A stretch of 64,000 nt of DNA. It comes from Brachionus plicatilis. Lineage: Eukaryota; Rotifera; Eurotatoria; Ploima; Brachionidae. The position numbers and the translations under genes are program-made. Within the stretch, counting starts at the first letter, position 1. Every line of letters starts with the position of its first letter. The stretch covers positions 752,239-816,238 of the forward strand of contig QEOQ01000192.1 in NCBI GenBank assembly GCA_010279815.1. Reading direction: 5' to 3'. Positions 36,321 to 47,900 of the stretch are shown in pieces. A model generated the notes under the pieces. The model saw nothing but the letters and a program-made list of their open reading frames with translations. It was not told the origin of the DNA and made no database searches.

Positions 36321-36730
36321 TAAACATTTTAACAGATTAGTTAAAGGCTCCTAATTTTATTAAAAATTAAATTTTTAAAAATTCTTTCTTTTATCTTTCA
36401 TTTTCAAATATTTCATTCTTAATCTTTGATTTAAAAAAATATTTTCATAATATGTTTTTACATTCTTTTGGAAAAAAATCTTCCTTTTTTTCCTTTTTTT
36501 TTTTAAAAATTTAAAAACAAATCAGAATTATTCTCAAAATTTCGATCCTCCTTGAAGAAGGCCAATTTTGGTCGAAACGCGTCGATCGTTTTATATCAGA
36601 AAAAATTTTTTTTTTAATTTTTTTAATTATTTTTTACAAATTAAAAAATAATCTTTAAAAAATACATATTTTTTTATTTAATTACTAATAGTTAAACATT
36701 TTAATTGATTAGTTAAAGGTTCCTAATTTT
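36321..36730. repeat. Penelope-like element remnant with hammerhead-like motif
   Basis: A direct repeat (TAAACATTTTAACAGATTAG... near 36321 and AAACATTTTAATTGATTAG... near 36694, both followed by TTAAAGG and TCCTAATTTT) flanks about 330 bp. Inside, 36551-36584 reads CTTGAAGAAGGCC, AATTTT, GGTCGAAACGCGTC. This is the stem-plus-CGAAAC arrangement found in repeats linked to Penelope-like retroelements, which carry hammerhead ribozyme motifs. The catalytic core is not canonical (CTTGAAGA instead of CTGANGA), so it is a remnant at best. Confidence 0.4.
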
Positions 36731-36939
36731 CAAAGTATCGAATATATTTTTTTAGATGTCAAATTGCTTAATTATAAAATCAAAATGTATCAAATATTCT
36801 TAGGGATCATTTTTATTTTATTAATAGTTTTTTTACTTATTGGTACCAGAATTAGGCATAAAAAATACTTTAAACAATTATTAAAATGAAAACTAAATGA
36901 TTTAATTAAAAATTACATTTATTTTGATTTTTTAGAGTC

Positions 36940-37200
36940 ATAAGCACTTAAATATAAAATTTCATATTTATTTTTTGAATCTGCAGGTCCTCGCTTTTTT
37001 TTCGATTTTAACAGATAATTAATTTTCTTGGATGTTTATTAAACCTTCCGTAGGCTCTTCTGGTTCTTCTACTACATCATAAGTTTCTGTAATAGTTTCT
37101 TTTGGGTTATATGACAATGTGTTTTTTGTGCTTGCAGATCTTCTTTTTTTTCTGTTCTCTCCTAAAGGCACATCTTAAGCATTTGGATGTCATTCCAGAC
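36940..37200 (-). other. Possible small coding remnant
   Basis: On the minus strand two basic open stretches follow each other. One contains ENRKKRRSAST and YDVVEEPEEPTEGLINIQEN and ends in a stop near 37020. The other contains KKKRGPADSKNKYEILYL and ends near 36940. They look more protein-like than the surrounding DNA, but no start, splice sites or family could be fixed. Confidence 0.2.
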
Positions 37201-37354
37201 CTTTAAAAAATTAGCCAAAAAATTACCACAAAAGATTATTTCAATTTCAAATTTCGATTTTTTTGCAGCCTTTTAATTTAATTATTTTTATTTTAATCCT
37301 TTAAATAAGAAAATACATACTCATAAATATGAACAAAAATTGGGCTTAAATATA

Positions 37355-37959
37355 CTGTATTCCCTAGTTCAAAATTGCAGCCTTATTAACAGAAACACAG
37401 CTTTGGTGCATGTAACCAATACCACCTCACTCATTTGAAAAATTCTTAATTTATCCTTAAGATTTGGTTTAGCCTAGGATCTTCATTAAAATTAAGTTTT
37501 TTAAGTTTAATGCGACATTAAAGCTAGAGATTTTTTCCAAAAATTAAAACAAAAATTATAATTTTTTGAATTCAATTTATAGCGCTAGATCAAATTTCAA
37601 TAAAATTTCAATAAAATAAAAATTAAAAATTTTAAAAGCATGCGGTGTTAGTAACACTCATTTGAAAAATTCTTAATTTATCCTTAAGATTTGGTTTAGC
37701 CTAGGATCTTCATTAAAATTAAGTTTTTTAAGTTTAATGCGACATTAAAGCTAGAGATTTTTTCCAAAAATTAAAACAAAAATTATAATTTTTTGAATTC
37801 AATTTATAGCGCTAGATCAAATTTCAATAAAATTTCAATAAAATAAAAATTAAAAATTTTAATGCTTTGAAGAGAGTAAAAAGAGTAAGGTGGTGTTTGT
37901 TGCATGTACCAAGGTTTGTTTTGGTTTGTGAGGCTGCCATATCGAACAAGAGAATATGG
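37355..37959. mobile_element. TA-flanked MITE with internal tandem duplication
   Basis: The terminal inverted repeats are about 80 bp: left CTGTATTCCCTAGTTC with GCAGCCT and TTTGGTGCATG; right, reverse complement, CCATATTCTCTTGTTCG with GCAGCCT and TTGGTACATG. TA is present on both outer sides. Two copies of a block start at 37428 and 37655 (period 227) and appear identical over about 207 bp. A related end lies at 29005. TA targets suggest a Tc1/mariner-type origin. Confidence 0.7.
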
Positions 37960-38488
37960 TATTTTTTGACTTGACAAAAGAATTTAATGAAAAAATAGCT
38001 TATAATTATTATATCATTAAAATAAGTTCCATCTCAACATTTAATTTACTTAAACAATTTCCTATTTCTAAAAAACCATAATTTGCTTGTTAACTTGAGG
38101 TAAAATATCCAAAACATGGAATAAAAATAAAAGAAAATAGTGTTTTGTTACCGCTAATTTAATAAAAACTTGTCTAATTTAGAAGCGGGTCGGGGTTCGG
38201 ATAAGCAGAAAGTTAGGATCTTTTTTATTAAATTATAAAATGGGTATAAAAAATATTTTAAAAATACTTTAAAATTTAAAAAAAAATATATTTAACTGTA
38301 TAAAAAAAATTAAAACACTCTAGAATTAATTAATCGACTTAGTTATTTAGACTGAAACAAAAGACAAAAAAATCAAACCAAAATTTTTGTCTTTAGAAAA
38401 TATTTTTTTCTAAATTTTTGAATAAATAAATAAAGCGCTTCAATTTGATGAATTAAATTTTTTAAATCAATTTTAGCTTTGATTCAAA
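37960..38488. other. Spacer upstream of the NIP45-like gene
   Basis: AT-rich, no gene. Presumably contains the promoter of the following gene. Confidence 0.35.
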
Positions 38489-39909
38489 ATGTCTATACAC
38501 ATGGAAAGACTTGACACCACACCATCAAAAAAAACAGCTTTTTCAGATTCATCTGACTGTGAAAACAGAAATCAACAAGATGTAAATACTGAAAAAAATC
38601 GATGCCAAAAGTCAACAGTCCGAGGAAATCTAGCTGCTTTAGTGTCAAATCTAGACGCCTCGGATTCGGACGATTCGGATACAAATTTTAAGCCAAAAAC
38701 TAAAGCAGGACTGTACGCCAGACGCCTTAATCAAACCAAAAAAGAACGAAAAAACATCAATCATAAATTTTTCGAAGCTGACAGTAATGGTTGATGTTAA
38801 TTTAAAATTTAAAATTTAAAATTGATTTTTTTTTAAGAAAATTTAATAACTGACGTAGAAGAATGTAGCAACAAACAAAACCCTACTGAAAATCAATCAG
38901 ATAAAATGGAAATTGAATTGAGCGATTCAAATGATTCTGACATCTCAAATAAAAAAAAGAAAATTGAAAAGTATCTCTTATTCTTGGTACCAATCTAAAT
39001 CTAGATAAAATAATAAATTAAAAAAAGAGAGGATTCATCTGATTCAGAACTAGATGTTCCGCCACCGCCGCCAAAAAATACAAGGCGAAAATCGACCAGT
39101 TTGCTAGACAAGCATTTCAAGTAAAAAAAAATTTAAATTAAATTTTTTTTATTTTTTTATTTTTTCTAAAAAGAGAGCTAGAATCTTTTCGTGTAAAAAC
39201 TGATAACAAAATATTATTAAATGATTCAGATCGGGTGGCTTGCAGTAGTGATGACGATGAATTAAACACAGTTACCATTAGAGTGTCGACCAAAAATGGA
39301 TTAAAAAAGTGGAACATAAATAAAAATCAATCTTTTAGTGTGGTATTTGAAAATTTGGCAAAAATTGAGAACACAGGCGTAGAGAATTTAGTCTTAATGG
39401 TGAAAGATCAAATCATAAATTTAAGTGATACACCTGCTAGTATAAATCTTAAAGCTTATGACATAATTGGTATTTAAAATTAAAAGTTTATTTTTAAAGA
39501 ATTTTATTTTTTTTGTTTTTTTTTCCTAGACTGTGGTAAAACAGCTACAATTAATCAAGAGAAAGTTAAAATTGTTGAAGAAGGAGAGTGTTTTGAACAT
39601 GGTTCAAATATGGTAACTTTGATTCTGCAAACTGATACAGGCCGGAAAAGCCGAGTTAAATTCTTGGTTTCGGTTGATGAACCCTTTGAGAGTATACTGA
39701 AAAAGTATTGTGAGAAAAAAGAGCTGGACATGGATAAATTCAGTCTTCAAATGGAAGGTGATAAGATAGAGCTGACAGAAACACCACGGGATTTGGACTT
39801 CGAGGACGACTTTATGATAGATGTAGTCAAATCAAAAAAACCTGTTTTGCAAATAATTAATGAAAATAAGCAAAATTATGAGTTTGATGATGACATCATA
39901 ATAGTATAG
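38489..39909 (+). CDS. NFATC2IP: NIP45/Rad60-type protein with two SUMO-like domains
   Basis: Exons 38489-38783, 38838-38970, 39028-39120, 39174-39469 and 39530-39909 give 398 residues. The N-terminal half is acidic and Ser-rich (SDSSDCENR, SNLDASDSDDSD, SDSNDSDISN, EDSSDSELDVPPPPP), as in Rad60/Esc2/NIP45. The first SUMO-like domain (about 197-270) starts NTVTIRVSTKNGLKKWNINK and the second (about 299-375) starts NMVTLILQTDTGRKSRVKF, with DKFSLQMEGDKIELTETP. Both have the ubiquitin-fold pattern and lack a C-terminal diglycine. The family works in the nucleus in SUMO-dependent genome stability through binding of Ubc9. The first donor could be GTAATG (38784) or GTTGAT a few bases later; both keep the frame. 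Confidence 0.85.
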
Positions 39910-41968
39910 AAAAATAAGTTTTATAATTGATTTTGATTTTGATTTTTAAGTACAAATGAAATAATTTGATAATTTTTTTCAAATTAAAAATTTTTATTAG
40001 ACATTATCCACTTCTAATCTGATGCAAACTAACGGTAAATGTATAAAAAAATATAAGAACAAAATTGAGGTTAAATTATTTATAAAAAATATTTTTTTTA
40101 AGGAAATAAATTCTTTTTTGAAAAGTCATAACATTTTTATTAACATATTTATAAAGAACAATAGTCAGAGATTTATACAAAAAAATTTTCATGTAAAAAT
40201 GATGTGATGTCAACTATTTTAAAAAATTAAAAGCTAGATGCAAATTTTTTTATTTTCTAAAAACACAAGTTGAATTCAATTTTTGTATCATTTTTTTAAC
40301 ATTCAAATGCTCGGCTTTTTTGGTTCAAAAATTAATTCGATAAGCTTTTTATTATTCTATTATTCAATAAAAGATTTGCTTTTCTTATTTTTAATCGATT
40401 TCTAATTAATTAACTTAAAATAAGTATTTAATTTTTTTTAATTTTGCTTATTCGCTTCTTGTAGAGCATATGGTCATTAAATAATTAGATTAATTTAGCA
40501 AAAAAAAACACTATTTTAAGTATATTAAGTAGAACATTTTTTTAAAATAAAATTGATTTTTATTAAAAAAGACTTGAATGGACGCCAATTTTCATGCTAT
40601 CTAATTTTGATATCTATTTTTTTAAATTAAAATTTAAAACTAATTGACATCTAATTTTTTTTTATTGGTATCAAATTAATTTGCTATCTAATGCTTTTTC
40701 AGGCTTTTAAATTTTGATAAAAATTTATCTGATTTGATATAATTGAATTTTAATAAGATAAAAACATAAGCGGATTTAGATTTAATAAATTAGATATATT
40801 TTTAATAAAATAGCAGTATTTTTTATTCAAATAAGCGGAGAGAGAAATAATGTTCTTTAAAAAATATGCTTTTAAAGAGTGACCAATAATGGTTGTCCTC
40901 AAAATTCATATAATAAAATACTTAACGAAAATTCTGCAACCACTAGAACAAAAATTTATCAAAAAATTATCGCCAATTTTTTTGCCCAATTTCAAAAGCT
41001 TTATATACAAATTCCTATTTACAAACTTTATATTTTTTTTTTACGAAAAAATGAAAATATCAAAATTTAAGCCATATTTTTTATACTAAAGATGTCTGTA
41101 ATGTTTACTTTGCATTTTTGAATTACATAAAAGTTCTTGCTACTTTTAAATAAAAAAATTTGACCAAAATGCACTTTCTGCTGATACCACCATGGCTGTT
41201 TTGACTGAAGTAAAGAAAAAAGAAATGAAAAATCAATTAGGTTTTTAAAGAAAAATCTAACAAACATCATATTTTGAGAGACACGTGTTGTTTCAGATAA
41301 AACTTTAGAAAAAACATTGAATTTTAACCAAAACACAAATTCAGTCCATGTCCAATATAAGGTATAAAATATGCATACGGGACTTTTAAAAAATGAAAAC
41401 GGAGTCAAAAATCAAATTTAAAACACTTAGTTTAATTTCAAATAAATTTTTGAAGTAATTTTCAAATTTATTTTTCTTAACTAATTTGATGACGTGAATG
41501 CAACTTAAAAATTCAATCAAGAATCATTGAAAAAAATTTACAGATATTTAGAATAAACTAAAATCTGAATATTGAACTGTGACCAAATTAAGTGAATATG
41601 AAGTTCCAAAAAAAATCGATTTTTTTCTAAATCAAACTAATTTTCTAATTAGTTATTAATAATTTAAATTTTCGAAAATAAAAATTTCTTTAAAATTAAT
41701 GATATTTTTCAAAAATATAAACTTTTGATAGAAATTCTTATTTTTTTAAAACTTTGCTGTTTTTAAAAATAAATATTGATTCAATAAGAAAAAAGTTATT
41801 ATTTATCCTAATTGATTTAGTAAACGATGAAAGAAATAAATTTTTAGATTGAACGAAAAAAATCTTTACCATTAAAAAATTTTTAGAAATCAAATTTAAA
41901 TGTAAAAATTTTTTATTTCTTGAACAAATTACTTAAGCTTTTTAACCAAAATATTTTAGCTAGAAAGA
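39910..41968. other. Intergenic, nothing recognised
   Basis: About 2 kb of AT-rich DNA between the NIP45-like gene and the first WSC receptor gene. Short open frames here look like chance. The right end should hold the receptor promoter. Confidence 0.4.
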
Positions 41969-44900
41969 ATGATACTCTTTTTTGCGATACTGAATTATTT
42001 AGCAACCATTAATGGAGACTATTTGGGTAATTATTAGTATTTAATGAAAATAATAATTTTAAATTATTTATTAAAGATAATTCTACATTGGTTTTATATG
42101 AAGATGCAAATTATTTGGGATGTTTTAACGATCATTTCCTACGAGTTCCTCAATATCATGAAACATCAGATGATAACTTCAATATTAGCAAGTGTTTTGA
42201 AATATGCAGAAACAAAGATTTTAGTTTTGCTGGAACCTTTAAAATGTAAATAATACAAATTCATAAATTCTTGTAATTCTTTCATGAAAAAGGAACAATA
42301 ACAAAAATCTTTAATTCATTCCTTGTGATTAAAGATTGTGATTTTTACGGAGGCTTTACCTTAAAATTTTTCAGCTTAAAATCAAAAATGATTATATATA
42401 AAATTAATACCCAGATGAAATTGTTTTTATTTAAAAAGGAAGTTCAAGTTTATGATCTATGTTTAGGGTCATAAAGTTTAAATAATACTCTAATGCGCCA
42501 AAAGGAAGTAAATGATCAACAAAATAAATAACATATGAAGTTCATTACACCTCAATAAGACACTCGTTAACTACGTTAAAAATTATCCTTGAGAGATGCT
42601 AGAAATTAGAAGTAAAAATATAATTAAATGCACACAAAAAATTATTTAAAAATTTTTTATTTTTTTAGGTGATTTATTAAAATTTGCACCTAAATGTTCG
42701 ACTTTTAAAATGTTGTGGAAAAAGCTAATAATAGTTTAAAAGAAGAACTATCAAAAAAAAATTAATTCAATTTTCAACATTCGATTAAAAAAAAGCTTTA
42801 GACTTGTAAAAATAATTAAAAAATTTAACTTAATTTGACCAATTTTAAAATTATTTTTTCATAAATTCATTGATTTTTCCAAAAAATTTGTATTGATAGA
42901 TGATACTTTTTGAATTCAAAAAAAGAATTTCCAAATAAAAAAATTTCATCTCTAGACTTCTTAAATTTTAAAAATTTAACAAGTTTTTGATATCTAGTAC
43001 TTATCAGCCGAATAATTTTTATTAATATCTTTTTTTTTAGAGGCGATTTTTCGCATAGATGTATTTGTGAAAATCGATTTGCCACTAGAATGATTAATCA
43101 AACATTCTGCGAATATCAGTGTAAAGGGGACGAAACAACATTCTGTGGCGGTCTTTGGGCTAGGTCCAGATTGTACAGTCTAAAAAGTTTTTTGATTGCT
43201 AATGTAATTTCAAATTGATTAATTGAATACCTTTTAGACCGATCAACAAGCTATGAGCTGCATTTAAATAATATTGAAAGCCATTTGTTTCGGGCCACTA
43301 ACCGATTCAGCACAAACAATAACTGGAATTCAAGTATCTTGGCTGCAAAAAAATGTGTCGAAAATAAAAATTATTCATTTTCTTCTTTAATAAATAAGTA
43401 CTAATTTAAGTTTGATTATTTTGCTTAAAAAATTTTAATCTAAGTGATTTTTATGCATGCCTTTCTGAAGAAGACTTAATAGAAAGCATTGATATCCAAA
43501 ATTTTAAAAACATCACAAATGATACAAAAATTGACAATGATGAATCGGAACATGAAATTGGCAATGTTTATTTTATTGAAAGTAATTTATTTTTCTAGAG
43601 TTTTATTATATAATTATATTGGATAATTTTCAAAAAATTTTAGAAAAAAAAATTTCAATAGACTGTCCACCATATATCAACATTAATGAATCAGTTGAAT
43701 GTCAACTTAATGCTGAATTTTTCGATGACTTTTTGGACATTGAAATTGATTTCAATGATGGTGAAATTCAAATCTTTAAATTGGATAATGGTATTCATTT
43801 TTTCCAAAAAATATACAATATTAGTGGCTTATTTACGATCAATGTTCGGATTAAAAATAAAGAAATAAACTTGAATCCATTGATATTTGGTATTTTTTAA
43901 TTTTTTAATTTAGATTAATTATTATTTTTTGAAATTTTAAGTCAAACAAAATTTCACTAGTTTGAATTGGACTGACGATTCATCTATTTGTAAAAAAATT
44001 CTTAATTTTTTTCAAATTATATTTTAAATGAAAATTTTTAGCAAATTATGACTATCACAATTACTATCAGTATATGGGATGTTTTTTTAATCAATGGAAC
44101 ATATATCCTGACTCAGATAATTTTAAAATAGAAAACACTAAATTCAAAATCGATTGTTTTGAAGAATGTAAGAAAAAAAATTATACTTATTCAATAATTA
44201 ATCATAGGTAATTTTTGGTTGATGTAAAAAATAATTTAATTTTGTTGATATTTGAATTTAAGTCAATGTTTATGCACAAACAAATACGGACTTTATGGTC
44301 TTTACCACGACCAACATTGCGAGTGCATATGTGTTCATTCGAATGACGAGTACTGCGGATGTGGTGGATTTGAAATGGTTTATAAATTAAAAGGTAAAAT
44401 AAAAACAAATAAATATTGATTATTATTATTTGTAAGATAAAAATTTAAAAGTAATTCTTATACTGCAACTTGAAGAACAAGGCTAAAAAAACTCTTTGCT
44501 ACTTTTTGTGACATTTTTCAAATTTTTTTACTAATGATTCCTAAATACCAGTTTTGTTTTTTTTTTTCGGCAATTTAGATCCGATTGACCTCGCCTATAG
44601 AATATTTAGTCACATAATTTTTATCATTTTGGTGATGATCGCAATCAAACCTTTTACTATTAGATCTTTAAACTTTTCAGATTAAAAATTATAAAATACT
44701 TAATAAAGTGTGATTATTTTTTGAGCTATACATTTAAATTTACAGTAGTGATTTGATACTTGAAAATTTACATAAATTTACGTGAAAATAAAAATTCCAA
44801 GAAATTGACCAATTTTTGATAATTTTTCAAAAAATTTTTGTAAAAAAATAATTTACCAAATTTTAATTTTTTTTACGTAAATTTACGTAGAAACCTTATT

Positions 44901-47900
44901 TTTAAATGGTAAAAAACAGTAAAAATTTTTTATTAGATAAAATTTAAATTAAAAAAATTAATGATTTGACCGATCTCCGTTTTTCTCGATCACTATAGGT
45001 AATATCTTTATCAAAAAATTAGCTTTTATGAAATTATTTTATCAATTAGGTTTCTTTTTTTTACCTTTTTAAGGTGCTTGATGTAACTCATGCATTTCTC
45101 CTCATCTAGGATATTATTAAATTTGAAAATGGCATTAATTACATCTTCTTCATCTTTTGGATCTTGAGAGAAAATAAATTTCTTTAACTCATTCCAAACC
45201 ATTTCAATAGGAGAATTCGGAGGGGAATTCAACTAAAAAAAATACAATATTATTAGCTTTTTTTTGAAACCTTTTCCTACCCATTTTATTCCATTTCTTT
45301 CAAAGTAATTATGGCAAATCGCAGACGCATGTTTTGGGTCATAATCTTGGTGCAACTTAAAATTGAAATCAAATTTTTCTAAAGGAAATGGGATCAAATA
45401 TTCAGCCAAAATCTTTTCGTACAATTCGGCTGTCATATTTTTTTGAAAAGCTTAAAAAATATTTGCTATTATAAAATGCTATTTATCAAATAAATCTTAG
45501 AAAATAATAACGCGAATTTAGTAGATACCTTTGAAGATATTCTAGCCCAGATATGAATTTTACTTTTAAATTTAGAACTAAATTGAATAGTTACGGGTCT
45601 CGATGAAATTAGTCTTATTTGATAATTAGGATGATTATCATTAATTTTTTTTAATGATAATTTTATCAAATAAAAAATTTTTACTATTTTTTACTATTTT
45701 TTACCATTTTTTCCATTTCAAAATAAGATTTCTCCGTAAATTTACGTTAAAAAAAGTAAAATTTGGTAAATTATTTTTTTAAAACAATTTCAATGGTTTT
45801 TTTAAATTTTTCAAATTTTTTGAAAAATTATCAAAAATTGGTCACTTTTTTGAAAATAACGTAAATTAACGTAAAAACACAAGTATCAAATCACTACTGT
45901 ATTAAATTGATGTCAGAAAATATGTAAAATTGATGATTTTTAAAATTTGAGTTATTTTTCAAAATGATTCCTCTGATTTCTTTCAAAAAGTTAGAGGCTT
46001 TTCTTTATTAAGAACTATGCGATCATCTCGAATTTTGATAATGTTTATCGTTTTTTTTTATTTGTGATCAACAATAAGTTCTTGTTATTAAACTTTTAAA
46101 TGATTGATCATGAATGAAATTTTTTGACAATTTTTTAAATATTAAGGGACTTCAGAATTTTCAACAACAAGCGCATCATCCAAAGGTTGTTTTTATGTCG
46201 ATAGCGTACCTAATTCCTATTTTTTGGGACAAAATACTGTAAGCTTATGCTTAAAATATTGTATTAAAAAGAATGCAAAATTTTTTGCCATTTCCAATGG
46301 GTAATTTTACATTAAGTCTTTTTTTTATTTTTGAATAATTTTTCTCTAGTATTGAATGTTTTTGTGAAAATGAAAATAATTTTGGCTTGCAAGTAGACAC
46401 TAGATTATGTGACATCAAATGCCCAGGGAATTCAAGTGAAATTTGCGGTGGTTATTTTGGTCTAATGAGCCTTTATGAGATTACATGTAGAATGTTTGAT
46501 ATTTGATTAAAAAAAAATTTTTAAGTAAAAAATTTAGATGCGTCAATTGTTTTAACTACTTCGGATAAAGAAATAATGATTAACCAAAGCTTTGAATTGA
46601 ACTTTAAATTTAATGAAATTCCTTTCGAAGAAATCATGTATTTTACCATTGAGTTTGGTGATGGAGACACCAAGATAGTAATCTATTCAGAAATTGATTC
46701 GGAATCTTTTCAAGAGCAAAATGTTGTTGTCATCAAGAGACACAATGAAAACAGCATTAGTGAGATCTCGATTGAAAAAGAATATCAGGATATTGGTCCT
46801 CATTCAATAAGAGTATATAACAAGGAAGAAATAAATATTCTCTCTATCGATATTTTAAGTAAGTTATTCAATTTTTTTTAATTAACATTTTTAATGTTTT
46901 TATTGAAGTAAGAAGTAATGAAACAATATACAGTGGTTTCGAACAAAAATTTATTTTTATATCTGGTAAGAAATTTAAAAATTAATTCCTTGAATGACAG
47001 TGCATCCTTTGTGTTTTTAAATTTTCGAATATATTTCGGGAATATTTCAGAAAATAAAAAATGATCGTAATGAAAATAAAAATTTCCTGAAATATTGCAA
47101 AACTATTAAAAAATATAGATTTTTGAAAAAATTATTTACCTTGCCATGAAATCTCAAAATAAAATGAAAAATGTGTGAAATTTAATAAATTTAAATTTAA
47201 ATTTTTGCTAATTATTAATTACAATAATTAACTTAGTTTTTTAACAGAATTTAAAAAAATAAGGCACAAAATACTTAGTTTCTTAAATTTGCAAAAACAA
47301 AATTTTCAAAAAATTGAAGAATCTTTAATCTTAAAAAGTTGAACGCCAATAAAATCGTTTAATAAAAAGTTTTCCTTTATTTAAAAGAAAAATAATATGA
47401 AATTTTCATACACTACAATCGAAAATTGCCACTCTCTTTTTTTTATATTTCAAAATTTTAATTTTTTTTGGAATTTTGCTTCCATTTCAAAATAAGAATA
47501 ATTTTGTCTTAAAGAAAATGGTGATTACGTTGGATGCTTTTGGAATATTGACTATGACCAAATTAATTATCATCTTTTGGTAAAAAACCAGGAAATATGC
47601 GCAGCCCATTGCACTTATAATGGTTATTTATTTTCTGCAACTCAAAATCAGTATCAATTCTATTTAAAAATCTATACTATTTTTATGTCTTGAATTTCTT
47701 TAAAGTATCGGAAGAGCTTGTCTTTGCAGATCAAGCTATCCAATATATCAAAATAGAAGTTCATGCTATTGTGCATGTCCTTATTCAAATCATCGTTTTT
47801 GTGGATGCCATGTATTTTCTCGTTTGTACAAAATTCAAAGTAAATTTTAAATAATTCATGAATTTTCTAGATAATTTTAAAAACTTTAAAGTGAACACAA

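Noticed and set aside
40879..41089. Two overlapping open frames of about 65 codons
   Set aside because: Low-complexity Phe/Ile/Lys-rich translations with no splice or domain support.
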